Part shown: positions 52,254-61,408 of the stretch, in pieces
Position numbering within the stretch: position 1 is the first letter of the stretch
How the letters are laid out: the number at the start of each line of letters is the position of its first letter
From: Lachnospiraceae bacterium
GTDB taxonomy: Bacteria > Bacillota > Clostridia > Lachnospirales > Lachnospiraceae
Length of the DNA: 64,000 nt
Assembly (NCBI GenBank): GCA_015057115.1
Contig: SVEZ01000007.1
Span: 62,001 to 126,000, forward strand
Direction: 5' to 3'
The notes under the pieces: model-generated
What the model saw: the letters and a program-made list of their open reading frames with translations, nothing else
The model's database searches: none
Told to the model about the DNA's origin: nothing
Program-made: the position numbers and the translations under genes

Positions 52254-52931
52254 TTAAGCCTTTACAGACTCACGAATTGTTACTAAAGATTTCTTTGGTC
52301 CCGGAACAGATCCTTTTACTAAAAGAAGATTCTTTTCAGCATCTACTCTTACTACTTCAAGGTTCTGAACGGTAACTTTTACGCTACCCATATGTCCAGG
52401 CATTCCTTTTCCTTTGAATACCTTAGATGGGCTGGAACATGCACCATTGGAACCCTGATGACGATGGAACTTAGAACCATGTGCCATAGGTCCTCTGTGC
52501 TGTCCGTATCTCTTGATAGCACCCTGGAATCCTTTACCTTTGGAAATTGCAGTTGCGTCAATCTTGTCGCCTTCAGCGAAAACGTCAACCTTAATTTCGT
52601 CAGCGAGTTTGAACTCACCAGCGTTCTCAAGTCTGAACTCGCGAACAAATCTCTTGTTAGCCACACCAGCTTTTGCAAAGTGTCCAGCCTCAGCCTTGTT
52701 AACACCGTGTCTGTTTCTGATTTCTTTCTTACCGGAAGCATCTTTGTTGACAACCTTTGCCTTCTTGTCAGCAAATGCTACCTGAACTGCACTGTAACCG
52801 TCGTTTTCTTCTGTTTTAACCTGAGTTACAACGCATGGACCTGCTTCTAATACAGTAACCGGCACTAAAACGCCGTCTGCATTGAAGATCTGAGTCATTC
52901 CGACTTTGGTTCCTAAAATTGCTTTCTTCAT
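52254..52931 (-). CDS. rplC: 50S ribosomal protein L3
   Basis: This is a 225-residue L3: [71 protein letters not shown]. The start at 52931 follows ACAGGAGGAAAAG and gives the family N terminus; the longer frame upstream is not conserved. Binds near the peptidyl-transferase centre. Confidence 0.98.
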   Translation of the reverse strand: MKKAILGTKVGMTQIFNADGVLVPVTVLEAGPCVVTQVKTEENDGYSAVQVAFADKKAKVVNKDASGKKEIRNRHGVNKAEAGHFAKAGVANKRFVREFRLENAGEFKLADEIKVDVFAEGDKIDATAISKGKGFQGAIKRYGQHRGPMAHGSKFHRHQGSNGACSSPSKVFKGKGMPGHMGSVKVTVQNLEVVRVDAEKNLLLVKGSVPGPKKSLVTIRESVKA

Positions 52932-53040
52932 TTCTTTTCCTCCTGTTAATCTACAGCGGAGCGCATTCGCGCTCATCCTAGAACAGTCGTATAAGTGGAA
53001 CAAAAATGTTACTTCTATACTAAACCAATTCAGGATTTAC

Positions 53041-53361
53041 TTATTTGTTTTTCATTTTGATATCAATGTGAACACCTGCAGGCATTTCCAGTCTGGATAA
53101 TGCATCAACTGTCTTCTGAGTTGGTGTTGTGATATCGATGAGTCTCTTATGAGTTCTCTGCTCGAACTGCTCTCTGGAGTCCTTATACTTGTGAACCGCA
53201 CGTAAGATGGTAACTACTTCCTTCTTAGTTGGAAGGGGTACCGGTCCGCTCACCTGTGCTCCTGTTTTCTTTACAGTTTCGATAATTTTCTTTGCGCTTG
53301 CATCTACTAACTGATGCTCATACGCCTTGAGAGTAATTCTCATGATTGCCTGACTTGCCAT
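53041..53361 (-). CDS. rpsJ: 30S ribosomal protein S10
   Basis: This is a 106-residue S10/Nus[60 protein letters not shown]. First gene of the S10 operon, and also a transcription antitermination factor. AAAGGAGG lies 11 bases from the ATG. A leader of about 250 nt precedes it. Confidence 0.98.
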   Translation of the reverse strand: MASQAIMRITLKAYEHQLVDASAKKIIETVKKTGAQVSGPVPLPTKKEVVTILRAVHKYKDSREQFEQRTHKRLIDITTPTQKTVDALSRLEMPAGVHIDIKMKNK

Positions 53362-53611
53362 AAAAAAAGTCGCCTCCTTTTCGCACTTTTACTTAAGCAC
53401 AACAAGTGGTGACTGTACACTCTCCCGTGTGTATCGTGAAATCTACACACTTCGTTTCCGTTACTACCAATGACAAAGTGATAGTGGTAGCTGTTTCTTA
53501 TGAAGTACAGTGACTTGTCGCCATTTTTAAAAAACTGACATTTGCTCCACGGAAAACCTATTCGATTTATCGAATAGCAACCTCACGCTTCATCGCTCTT
53601 ATGTCACAGCA
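53362..53611 (-). promoter_or_regulatory. Long structured 5' leader of the S10 operon
   Basis: About 250 nt lie between the predicted start and rpsJ without any ORF. Three clear hairpins occur: a perfect CTATTCGAT-TT-ATCGAATAG (53558-53577), CTACCA/TGGTAG around 53465-53491, and GTGTGTA/TACACAC around 53431-53461. A ribosomal-protein-sensing leader is plausible; which protein is not shown. Confidence 0.5.
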
Positions 53612-53617
53612 AAATTG

Positions 53618-53646
53618 AGTATACACGATAAACAATAGGGTTGCAA
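53618..53646 (-). promoter_or_regulatory. Promoter of the S10-spc ribosomal operon
   Basis: TTGCAA (53641-53646), 17 bases, TATACT (53618-53623) on the minus strand. The -35 lies within the arm of a large inverted repeat. Confidence 0.8.
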
Positions 53647-53709
53647 GAGTTTTTTTCAAAAAATTGTACTTTTATAGGTACAATCCTCTTTTTCCTCTTG
53701 CAACCCTTA
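53637..53709 (-). terminator. Nested inverted repeat upstream of the S10 promoter
   Basis: Outer 13-bp perfect arms AGGGTTGCAAGAG/CTCTTGCAACCCT (53637-53649 and 53697-53709) enclose TTGTAC/GTACAA followed on the minus strand by TTTTTTG. The inner hairpin can terminate the upstream methyltransferase transcript. The outer arm includes the S10 -35 box. Confidence 0.6.
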
Positions 53710-53765
53710 TTTTGTCTGTTATTTTCCCGTTTTTCCCGCTATTTTCACTTCATTTAACCGGATTT

Positions 53766-54623
53766 TTACGGCTCCCATCTTCCGCTGGCTCCGCAAGGAA
53801 GAACTAAGCCCTTGGAAGAAACCGGCAAACCGATTTCTTGACTTTCCACATGTCCGCCAAAATCCTTTAACGCGGTGCTTAACATATAGGTTAAAACCGC
53901 CGGCTGTAATCCTGTTGTATAGGAGTTCACCAGGAAAAAGATGGCATCCTTGCTTAAAATCTTCGTACACAGTTCAATAAACGGGAAAATCGATTCTTCA
54001 ATCTTCCAGGTTTCACCCTTCGGTCCTCTTCCATAGGAAGGCGGATCCATAATAATACCATCATAAGTATTACCGCGACGGATTTCCCGCTCCACGAACT
54101 TCACACAATCATCTACCAACCACCGGATTGGAGCATCTGACAGCCCGGATGAAGCCGCATTTTCTTTTGCCCAGGTTACCATACCCTTAGAGGCATCCAC
54201 ATGAGTTACTGCCGCTCCTGCTGCCGCTGCCGAAAGGGTAGCTCCGCCTGTGTAGGCAAAAAGGTTCAAAACCTTCACCGGACGCCCCGCATTTCGAATC
54301 TTTTCCGCACACCAGTCCCAGTTTACCGCCTGCTCTGGGAACAATCCCGTGTGTTTAAAACTAAAAGGCTTCAACTGAAAAGTCAGTTCCCTGTAAGAAA
54401 TAGACCACTGCTCCGGCAAATCGAAAAACTCCCAGCTGCCGCCACCCTGTTTGCTTCTGTGATAGTGTCCGTTGGGATTTGTCCATCCCTTATGCTCACG
54501 GGGTGTCTGCCATATTACCTGGGGATCAGGACGCACCAAAAGGTAGTCTCCCCAGCGCTCCAGTTTCTCTCCGCCGTCCGTATCAATTACTTCATAGTCT
54601 TTCCAATTATTCGCAATCCACAT
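53766..54623 (-). CDS. Class I SAM-dependent methyltransferase, rRNA type (RlmI-like catalytic domain)
   Basis: This is a 285-residue protein. The N-terminal ~105 residues (DYLLVRPDPQVIWQTP, WEFFDLPEQWSISY, LKPFSFKHTGLFPEQAVNWDW) lead into the SAM fold: VLNLFAYTGGATLSAAAAGAAVTHVDASKGMVTWAKEN, then IIMDPPSYGRGPKGE as the NPPY-type catalytic motif. This resembles RlmI/RlmK catalytic halves without a PUA domain. The likely substrate is a cytosine or guanine in rRNA; specificity is not known. Confidence 0.85.
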   Translation of the reverse strand: MWIANNWKDYEVIDTDGGEKLERWGDYLLVRPDPQVIWQTPREHKGWTNPNGHYHRSKQGGGSWEFFDLPEQWSISYRELTFQLKPFSFKHTGLFPEQAVNWDWCAEKIRNAGRPVKVLNLFAYTGGATLSAAAAGAAVTHVDASKGMVTWAKENAASSGLSDAPIRWLVDDCVKFVEREIRRGNTYDGIIMDPPSYGRGPKGETWKIEESIFPFIELCTKILSKDAIFFLVNSYTTGLQPAVLTYMLSTALKDFGGHVESQEIGLPVSSKGLVLPCGASGRWEP

Positions 54624-54661
54624 ATTATCTTCCTTATCTCTATGTTCATTGACGTCCCGGT

Positions 54662-55072
54662 TTAACCCTCGTTCTTCGCTTTTTCAAGAACGTGATGCAT
54701 AATGTCTTTTCGAGTTACAATTCCGATAAAGACTCCTTCATCATCCGTAACCGGTACGAAGTTTTGATTATACACCTTTTCGAACAAACTGTCCATATTT
54801 TCTGTGACAGCTACCGGTTTATTATCCTTGCGGCGTTTCACTTCTTTCAGCGGGATATCTTCCGCCTCAGTCAATGTCAGGTTTGCATGGTGTTTGATGA
54901 ACCACAGCAGATCGCCCTCCGAAACGGTTCCTACGTACCGTCCATTGCGGTTAATAATGGGCAATGCTGCAAATCCGCTGTTTTCCAATTTCTCAAGTGC
55001 CTGTCTTACTGTCATATCTGATTCCACGCAGGAAACCTCACTCTTTGGCGTAAGAAAAAATAAAATATTCAT
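54662..55072 (-). CDS. CBS-domain pair protein
   Basis: This is a 136-residue protein consisting of two CBS motifs (~10-60: MTVRQALEKLENSGFAALPIINRNGRYVGTVSEGDLLW; ~80-135: ENMDSLFEKVYNQNFVPVTDDEGVFIGIVTRKDIMHH). Such pairs bind adenine nucleotides and report energy state. The ATG at 55072 is preferred to a GTG two codons earlier because AGGAG is then 5-6 bases away. It lies 18 bp after the CoA-transferase gene, hinting at a link with energy metabolism. Confidence 0.88.
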   Translation of the reverse strand: MNILFFLTPKSEVSCVESDMTVRQALEKLENSGFAALPIINRNGRYVGTVSEGDLLWFIKHHANLTLTEAEDIPLKEVKRRKDNKPVAVTENMDSLFEKVYNQNFVPVTDDEGVFIGIVTRKDIMHHVLEKAKNEG

Positions 55073-55090
55073 ATTCACTCCTGTTTTCTT

Positions 55091-56569
55091 CTATTCCATC
55101 ATACTTCCGGTCTCCAGATAGCGGTTATGCATATCGAAGCAATGCGCAAGATCGTGAGGTGTATGCTGGCTTGCTGATACTTCCTTCGCTTTTTCAAAAT
55201 ACTCACGAAGCTGTTTCTTATAGGAAGGATGTGCACACTTTTCGATAATAAGCTCCGCACGTTCCTTTGGAGATAAGCCTCTCAAGTCAGCCAGTCCCTC
55301 TTCCGTAACCAATACGCATACATCATGCTCACAGCTATCCACATGGGTAACCATAGATACTATACTAGATATTTTACCATCTTTTGCCAAAGATGGGGTC
55401 ATAAAAATAGAAATTGCTGCATTTCGTGCAAAATCACCGGAGCCGCCCACTCCATTCATCATTTTTGTACCAATTATATGAGTGGAGTTTACATTGCCGT
55501 AAATGTCTGCCTCAATAGCTGTATTCATGGCAATAACATTCAAACGGCGAACCATTTCCGGATGGTTGCTTACATCCTGAGGACGCAGCACAATTTTTTC
55601 CTTCATCTTGTCGAAGTTAGCATAAAACTTCTCCAAGCCTTCTTTCGATAGGGAAATGGCCGTGGTGGACAAACTATCCATAATGCCGGCATGCACCAGA
55701 TCAACTGCTGAGTCCTGGCCAACCTCGGTGTACATGGAAAGATGTTTAAAACCGGCTCCGGAAAGTCCCGCCAATACCGCATTTGCCACAGCACCAACTC
55801 CGGACTGCAGCGGGTAAAGGTTCTCCGGAAGGTGTCCTTTTTTCACTTCATCCTTCAAAAATTCCACAATATGCTCTGCAATCTTGCTGGACACTTCATC
55901 CGGTTCTTTAAATACCGGCGTCGCACCAACTTCTTCGTTAATTACAATAGCTGCTATCTTCTCCGCTTCGCAAGGAATATAAGGCAATCCCACCCGGTCT
56001 GTGGGTTTGGTAATAGGCACCGGTTTGCCCTCATCCGGAGAAATGATGTCATGCATTCCATACACTTCCTTCGGCACAGAGGTATTTAATTCCACAATTA
56101 CCTTCTTGGAATTCTCAACCAACGCATTAGTTGCACCTACCGTAAGGGTCGGCACCAATCCTTTTTCCGTAATCATGGCACATTCTACGATGGTATAATC
56201 CATTTCGCCAAAAACGCCCTGGCGCACCTGACGAGGCAATACGCTTAAATGAATGTCCGCATATCTGGTATCACCTGCATTAATGCTGTTACGACTGTCT
56301 TTGTCAGACTGGAACGGATGACGGCGGCCCATAAGTCCTGCTCTCGCCAGTTCTCCATCCAACTCTTTACCCGTAGAAGCGCCGGTAATCACCGTCAGAT
56401 TCTTTGCAGTTCCCAGCTTTGCAATGGCAGTCGGAACTTTTTTTGCATATCCCGCTGAGGTAAAACCGGAAAATCCAAGCGTCATGTCCGGTTTAATCAA
56501 CGCTGCCGCTTCTTCCGGGCTCATAATTTTCTCCATCAGCGCCGGATTCAAAATTCTATCTTCATACAT
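55091..56569 (-). CDS. Acetyl-CoA hydrolase/transferase family protein (Cat1-like CoA-transferase)
   Basis: This is a 492-residue family I-type CoA-transferase: TLGFSGFTSAGYAKKVPTA, GASTGKELDGELARAG, the catalytic Glu in HLSMYTEVGQDSAVD, and GSGDFARNAAISIFMTPS near the end. Best-known members are succinyl-CoA:CoA transferase of clostridia and acetate CoA-transferases. With korDABC upstream in the same direction, a 2-oxoglutarate to succinyl-CoA to succinate route is suggested. Confidence 0.9.
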   Translation of the reverse strand: MYEDRILNPALMEKIMSPEEAAALIKPDMTLGFSGFTSAGYAKKVPTAIAKLGTAKNLTVITGASTGKELDGELARAGLMGRRHPFQSDKDSRNSINAGDTRYADIHLSVLPRQVRQGVFGEMDYTIVECAMITEKGLVPTLTVGATNALVENSKKVIVELNTSVPKEVYGMHDIISPDEGKPVPITKPTDRVGLPYIPCEAEKIAAIVINEEVGATPVFKEPDEVSSKIAEHIVEFLKDEVKKGHLPENLYPLQSGVGAVANAVLAGLSGAGFKHLSMYTEVGQDSAVDLVHAGIMDSLSTTAISLSKEGLEKFYANFDKMKEKIVLRPQDVSNHPEMVRRLNVIAMNTAIEADIYGNVNSTHIIGTKMMNGVGGSGDFARNAAISIFMTPSLAKDGKISSIVSMVTHVDSCEHDVCVLVTEEGLADLRGLSPKERAELIIEKCAHPSYKKQLREYFEKAKEVSASQHTPHDLAHCFDMHNRYLETGSMME

Positions 56570-56598
56570 AACTTTTGTTCCTTTCTTACATTATATAG

Positions 56599-56624
56599 AA
56601 GGGGCAACATTCCTGCTGCCCCCT
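56599..56624 (-). terminator. Intercistronic hairpin between korC and the CoA-transferase gene
   Basis: GGGGCA/TGCCCC arms (56601-56606 and 56617-56622) form a GC-rich hairpin on the minus strand with only a weak TTCTAT tail; more likely partial attenuation or mRNA processing than full termination. Confidence 0.4.
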
Positions 56625-56647
56625 ATTCCTTCTTCCTAAAAGAATGT

Positions 56648-57211
56648 TTACTTATTGTTCTTGATAATTTCTGCTCCCAGTTTCAATGCTTTTTCATTGA
56701 TTTCCTCGGTTCCCTTCGGTACGTGGGAAAGAACTGCGGTCTTTAAATCTTTGTACTCAACTAACCCCAATAACGCATTGATAGCTGCCACTGCAACAAT
56801 GTTGGCAGTAAAAGCTTTTCCAACACCTTTTATAGCAGTCTCCAGAATCGGAGCTTTGGTAACCTGATTCGGATCCAAGTAATCCGGCACTGTCAGGCTG
56901 GAATCCACCAAAATCACGCAATCCTTATCCACTGTCTTGGCATATTTCTCCAAGGACTGCTGGGTGAGAGCCATTAAGAAGGTCGGATTCTCAACTTTGG
57001 TGTATCCGATAGGTTCTTCGTCAATAAGCACCTCCGCCTTACACATACCTCCACGGGCTTCCGGTCCGTAGGACTGAGACTGTGCTGTATACTTGCCGGC
57101 CTCAATTGCCGCTTCCGCTAAAATAATGGTTGCGAGGATAATTCCCTGTCCGCCGCTTCCCGCAAGACGGATTTCCATTTTCTTGTTCTGCTTACTTGCC
57201 TTCGCGCTCAC
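56648..57211 (-). CDS. korC: 2-oxoacid:ferredoxin oxidoreductase, gamma subunit
   Basis: This is a 187-residue gamma subunit: EIRLAGSGGQGIILATIILAEAA, SQSYGPEARGGMCKAEVLI and NIVAVAALLG-like NALLGLVEYKDLKTAVLSHVP. It closes the KorDABC complex, overlapping korB by 20 bp. Confidence 0.94.
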   Translation of the reverse strand: MSAKASKQNKKMEIRLAGSGGQGIILATIILAEAAIEAGKYTAQSQSYGPEARGGMCKAEVLIDEEPIGYTKVENPTFLMALTQQSLEKYAKTVDKDCVILVDSSLTVPDYLDPNQVTKAPILETAIKGVGKAFTANIVAVAAINALLGLVEYKDLKTAVLSHVPKGTEEINEKALKLGAEIIKNNK

Positions 57212-58037
57212 GTTCTTCAGCCTCCCTTCCCAGACGATCGATTAACTTCTGATATTCAGCCGTAAATTCCGGATAATTGGTATGCGCCAATACACCGATT
57301 ACCAATTTACCTTTCAGCTCTTCGTAGGACATATTTACCGCCTTATCCTGCATAACAGCGTTATCACGCTGATATTTCATCATATCCACTGCGCTACCTT
57401 TTTTGTTCTTACGTCCGTAATAGGTAGGACATACGCTGGCACAATCGATAATGGAAAATCCTTTATGTAAAATACCCTGCTGGATGTAAGCAGTTGTCTG
57501 CTGTACATGATAGGAGCTTCCTCTTGCTGCGAAAGATGCACCTGCACCGTAAGCAAGACCTGCAATATCAAAGGAACGGTCAATGTTTCCGTATGGTGCT
57601 GTAGTTCCCTTTTCTCCACGTGGAGTTGTTGGAGAATACTGTCCACCGGTCATACCGTAAATATTGTTGTTAAATACCACTACTGTGATACCGATGTTTC
57701 TTCTTGCCGCATGAATCAGATGGTTACCTCCGATAGCGGAAATATCACCGTCACCGGCAATAACAATAACCTCTAACTCCGGATTTGCCAACTTGATTCC
57801 CGTTGCAAAAGCGATGGCACGTCCATGAGTGGTATGGATGGTGTTAAAATCCATATAACCTGCCGCACGGGAGGAACATCCGATACCGGAAACGATTACC
57901 ACCTTGTCGTGGTCAAGTCCCAGATTATCAATTGCCTGCGCTACATCACGCATCAAAATACCGTTTCCGCAGCCCGGGCACCAGATATGTGGTAAATGCT
58001 CCGGCCGCATATATTTATTAATTAATTCACTTGCCAT
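57192..58037 (-). CDS. korB: 2-oxoacid:ferredoxin oxidoreductase, beta subunit (TPP-binding)
   Basis: This is a 281-residue protein: WCPGCGNGILMRDVAQAID, GIGCSSRAAGYMDFNTIHTTHGRAIAFATG, the thiamine-diphosphate motif GDGDISAIGGNHLIHAARRN and NNNIYGMTGGQYSPTTPRG. Cys residues and the GDG-NN motif are intact. It is expected to decarboxylate 2-oxoglutarate or a related 2-oxoacid and reduce ferredoxin. Confidence 0.95.
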   Translation of the reverse strand: MASELINKYMRPEHLPHIWCPGCGNGILMRDVAQAIDNLGLDHDKVVIVSGIGCSSRAAGYMDFNTIHTTHGRAIAFATGIKLANPELEVIVIAGDGDISAIGGNHLIHAARRNIGITVVVFNNNIYGMTGGQYSPTTPRGEKGTTAPYGNIDRSFDIAGLAYGAGASFAARGSSYHVQQTTAYIQQGILHKGFSIIDCASVCPTYYGRKNKKGSAVDMMKYQRDNAVMQDKAVNMSYEELKGKLVIGVLAHTNYPEFTAEYQKLIDRLGREAEEREREGK

Positions 58038-59170
58038 TATTTTGCCCCCTCAATCTTGGTGAGAATCTCACGCGGTGTCATAACGGAACCATCGATTCTT
58101 CCAATGAAATCTACTTCACAGTTATCTTTTACAACTCGCTGAACCTCTAACAGGATCTGTCCGTCGTTGTGCTCTGCAACAACAATACGTTTCACCTTCT
58201 TGGAAAGTTCCTCTAATTCCTTCTCAGGGAATGGCCAGATGGTAATCGGGCGGAACATACCGGCTTTGATGCCTTTCTCTCTTGCCTGCTTCACAGCTGT
58301 GATTGCTGCTCTGGCAGTACCACCGAAGCAAACAACAACGGTATCGGCATCCTCACACATAGCCTGTTCAACCTGTACGATATCATCGCGATTCTTTTCA
58401 ATCTTATCTAAAAGACGGCGGAATAATTTGCCTGCCTCTTTGTTATCATTAGTCGGGAATCCGGACTCATTATGAGCCAAACCGGTAATGTGGTAACGCT
58501 GTCCCTGTCCGAAAGGAAGCATTTCCGGAACGAATTTACCCTCTTCTACATGATATGGAAGTCCGTTCTGCTTCGCATAACGGCGAACCGGACGGTTAAT
58601 AATCTCTAAACTCTTCGGATCCGGAATCTCAATTCCTTCGCGAAGATGTCCAACAATCTCATCCATCAGGAAAATAACCGGTGTACGGTATTTCTCTGCC
58701 AGATTGAAGCAACGAATTGCCAAATCATAAGTCTCTCTTACGCTGCTTGGAGAAATAACGATCATCGGATGATCACCGTGAGTTCCCCAACGGGACTGCA
58801 TTACATCAGCCTGAGACGGGCTGGTTGGAAGTCCGGTAGAAGGACCGGAACGCTGTACATCTACAATGACACATGGAATCTCAGCGATACATGCGTAACC
58901 TAAGTTCTCCTGCTTTAATGAAAATCCGGGGCCGGAACTTGCAGTCATAGCTTTTACACCTGCTGCAGATGCGCCGATAACGGCTGCCATACTGGAAATT
59001 TCGTCCTCCATCTGGATAAATTTACCACCAACCTGCGGAAGTCTAACCGCAGAGTTCTCTGCTATTTCTGTAGAAGGAGTAATTGGGTATCCTGCATAGA
59101 ATCTCATTCCTGCAGCGATTGCACCTTCCACGCAAGCTTCGTTTCCTTGCATTAATACGGTTTTACCCAT
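58037..59170 (-). CDS. korA: 2-oxoacid:ferredoxin oxidoreductase, alpha subunit
   Basis: This is a 377-residue protein: GNEACVEGAIAAGMRFYAGYPITPSTEIAE, MEDEISSMAAVIGASAAGVKAMTASSGPGFSLKQE, the RSGPSTGLPTSPSQADVMQ motif typical of KorA, and a C-terminal domain with FRPITIWPFPEKEL. The RSGPSTGLPT motif favours 2-oxoglutarate rather than pyruvate. It overlaps korD by 19 bp. Confidence 0.95.
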   Translation of the reverse strand: MGKTVLMQGNEACVEGAIAAGMRFYAGYPITPSTEIAENSAVRLPQVGGKFIQMEDEISSMAAVIGASAAGVKAMTASSGPGFSLKQENLGYACIAEIPCVIVDVQRSGPSTGLPTSPSQADVMQSRWGTHGDHPMIVISPSSVRETYDLAIRCFNLAEKYRTPVIFLMDEIVGHLREGIEIPDPKSLEIINRPVRRYAKQNGLPYHVEEGKFVPEMLPFGQGQRYHITGLAHNESGFPTNDNKEAGKLFRRLLDKIEKNRDDIVQVEQAMCEDADTVVVCFGGTARAAITAVKQAREKGIKAGMFRPITIWPFPEKELEELSKKVKRIVVAEHNDGQILLEVQRVVKDNCEVDFIGRIDGSVMTPREILTKIEGAK

Positions 59171-59376
59171 TGGTTTACCTCCTCAATCTCTTCTTCAATA
59201 TAAAGTGCATAGTCCGGGCAGCGCTGCTCGCACTGACCACAGAAAATACAATCTTCCGGTTTTGCAATAGTGATCTTCTCACCTTCAAGCTTCAGTACCT
59301 GTTTCGGGCAAAATGCCTCGCAGATGCCACAGCCCTTGCACCAAGCGGCATTAAGTATTAATTTCTTCTGTGCCAT
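59152..59376 (-). CDS. korD: 2-oxoacid:ferredoxin oxidoreductase, delta (ferredoxin-like) subunit
   Basis: This is a 74-residue protein with two 4Fe-4S motifs, WCKGCGICEAFCPKQ and CIFCGQCEQRCPDYA, passing electrons from the TPP site to ferredoxin. First gene of the operon; -10 box TATAAT (59394-59399) ends 18 bp before the ATG and the -35 is poor, so activation is likely needed. Confidence 0.95.
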   Translation of the reverse strand: MAQKKLILNAAWCKGCGICEAFCPKQVLKLEGEKITIAKPEDCIFCGQCEQRCPDYALYIEEEIEEVNQWVKPY

Positions 59377-59393
59377 AGTCTTAACCTTCCTTA

Positions 59394-59442
59394 ATTATAT
59401 GTTTCACTTGTTACTTCCCTTGGCGCATATCTCTGCGCCCAA
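59394..59442 (-). promoter_or_regulatory. kor promoter and LysR-type operator candidate
   Basis: A TATAAT box (59394-59399) without a good -35 lies next to a near-perfect dyad TTGGCGCA-N6-TGCGCCCAA (59420-59442). A divergent LysR gene begins at 59586, the classic setting for a LysR-type activator site. Confidence 0.55.
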
Positions 59443-59525
59443 TCCTCATCTATCATAGCACCGGGGCTTTGACTTTAAAAACACTTTTTTCGTCCATTCA
59501 GGTACAACCAAAAGATTGTAGCTTA

Positions 59526-59554
59526 TTGACGTGCCGCAGATTTAGGGGTAAAAT
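59526..59554 (+). promoter_or_regulatory. Promoter of the LysR gene
   Basis: TTGACG (59526-59531), 17 bases, TAAAAT (59549-59554), 32 bp before the ATG. Confidence 0.75.
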
Positions 59555-59585
59555 TATTGCAGAATACAATATAAGGAGCATTCTT

Positions 59586-60524
59586 ATGAACTTCTCGAAT
59601 TTAAAATATTTTTTGACTGCCGCAGAGGAAATGAATTTTACAAAAGCGTCTCATCGACTGCACATTTCCCAGCAGGCCTTAAGCAACCATATCACCAAAT
59701 TGGAGCACGAACTGGGAACCGAATTATTCGAGCGCGGAAAATCCCTTTCCCTTACTTATGCAGGTCATCGTCTGGTGGAAACCAGCAATCAGATTTTGGA
59801 CCTCCACAACCAATTTCTTGCAGAAGTCAATGATATCAGCGGAAACATCCGTGGCGAATTAACCATCGGCATCACCCACACCCGTGGACAAGCGCTTTTA
59901 CCCCTACTGCTCCCGGAATTTCACAAAGAACATCCTTATATTAATGTAAAAATCGAAGAAGCCAACGCCAGAGAATTGGAAGAAAGTCTGCAGCACGGAT
60001 TCGTTGATCTGGTTCTTGGTTTTACACCCTTTTTCACGGTAGATGCCCAGGTTACAGAAATTTCTCCGGACCGCCTCTTCCTGGTGGTTCCGGTTTCTAT
60101 TATGGAAGATTTATACAAAGAAGATTGCGAGAAAATGCGGGAAAAATTCCACGAGACCGTGGATATTTCCGCTTTTAAAGAACAACCCTTTATTCTATTA
60201 AAGAAGGGCGACCGTATCCGAACAATTCTTGATTCCTATTTTAAAAAGCAGCATATCAACCCCCACATTCTGTTGGAAACCAGCAACATTCAGACAGCTT
60301 TCGCCCTGTCCCAGCGTGGAATGGGCATTTGTGTGTACCCGGAAATGTTCCTGCGTGGTGCCACCACCCTGTCCGCCAGCATGATGGATACCCAGCATGT
60401 AGATTTTTATCCGCTACAAAGTTCCACCACAACAGAGCAGTTGGCCATTGCATACAATAAAGACCGCTACCTGTCGGAAGCGGCCAAAGACTTTATTGCT
60501 TTATCTCAGCGGATATTGGGTTAG
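59586..60524 (+). CDS. LysR-family transcriptional regulator
   Basis: This is a 312-residue protein: the winged helix (MNFSNLKYFLTAAEEMNFTKASHRLHISQQALSNHITKLE) and a substrate-binding domain (~92-300). The start at 59586 gives the standard LysR N terminus and has AAGGAG upstream; the longer frame would start before its promoter. Divergent from korDABC, it probably activates that operon in response to a metabolite of its pathway. Confidence 0.93.
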   Translation: MNFSNLKYFLTAAEEMNFTKASHRLHISQQALSNHITKLEHELGTELFERGKSLSLTYAGHRLVETSNQILDLHNQFLAEVNDISGNIRGELTIGITHTRGQALLPLLLPEFHKEHPYINVKIEEANARELEESLQHGFVDLVLGFTPFFTVDAQVTEISPDRLFLVVPVSIMEDLYKEDCEKMREKFHETVDISAFKEQPFILLKKGDRIRTILDSYFKKQHINPHILLETSNIQTAFALSQRGMGICVYPEMFLRGATTLSASMMDTQHVDFYPLQSSTTTEQLAIAYNKDRYLSEAAKDFIALSQRILG

Positions 60525-61393
60525 GCCTGCTCTTCGCGCATTCCTTGCCACCAGCGAAAAACAGCGGCCCCAATAATGGTCACGTATCCCACAACGCTAA
60601 GCCAATCGGGAATCTGTCCGAAGAACACAAACCCAAGAACAGCGGCAAAAATCACCTGTGTGTAATCATATACGGATATTTCTTTTGCCGGCGCCTTGGT
60701 ATAAGCTGCCGTAATTGAAAACTGTCCTCCCATTCCCGCGAAACCGGCGCCTACAAGGGCACCGAACTGTGCCAATGTCATGGGATGAAAATCAAAAATC
60801 AAAAATGGCAATGCTACCAGCGATGAAAAAAGGGAGAAAAACGCCACGATTACACCGCCGCGTTCTCCCATAAAACCCATTTTTCGCACGAAGGTATAAG
60901 CGACGCCGGCACCAAATCCTCCCAAAATACCGAGAATGGCAGGAACGCTTGCCACATCCGGAGTCGGCTTTGCCACAAATACCGCCCCCAGAAAAGCTAC
61001 CGCAACCGTAGCCAAGTCTCTCTTAGACGGCTTCTCCTTCAAAATCATCCAGGACATCAAGATTGCAAAAAAGGGAGATAATTTGTTTAAAATATTTGCA
61101 TCCGCCAGATTCATATGATCCACAGCATAAAAGTTAAAAATCAGCGCCGTGGTTCCAAAACCGGCCCGCAAAAACAAAAATGGCCAGCTTCCCTTTTGAA
61201 CCTTGAATTTCTCCTCGCTTCGCGCCAGCATTATTACAGAAACGACGGCCGCAACACAGTTCCGGAAAAAGCTTTTCTGCATAGTCGGCAAATCTCCTGA
61301 CAGCCTGACAAAAAACGTCATCAGCGAAAAGAAAAATGCCGCGCATATAATGAACAGAATTCCCTGATATTTCCCATCAATTTTAATTCTCAT
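60521..61393 (-). CDS. EamA/DMT-family transporter
   Basis: This is a 290-residue protein with ten predicted helices and two EamA repeats (AAFFFSLMTFFVRLSGDLPTMQKSFFRNCVAAVV; AILGILGGFGAGVAYTFVRKMG). Drug/metabolite transporter family; substrate unknown. The start lies 15 bp past the IS110-type gene, and its ribosome site GAAAGG directly follows that stop. Convergent with the LysR gene (4-bp stop overlap). Confidence 0.92.
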   Translation of the reverse strand: MRIKIDGKYQGILFIICAAFFFSLMTFFVRLSGDLPTMQKSFFRNCVAAVVSVIMLARSEEKFKVQKGSWPFLFLRAGFGTTALIFNFYAVDHMNLADANILNKLSPFFAILMSWMILKEKPSKRDLATVAVAFLGAVFVAKPTPDVASVPAILGILGGFGAGVAYTFVRKMGFMGERGGVIVAFFSLFSSLVALPFLIFDFHPMTLAQFGALVGAGFAGMGGQFSITAAYTKAPAKEISVYDYTQVIFAAVLGFVFFGQIPDWLSVVGYVTIIGAAVFRWWQGMREEQA

Positions 61394-61408
61394 TTTAATT
61401 ATCCTTTC

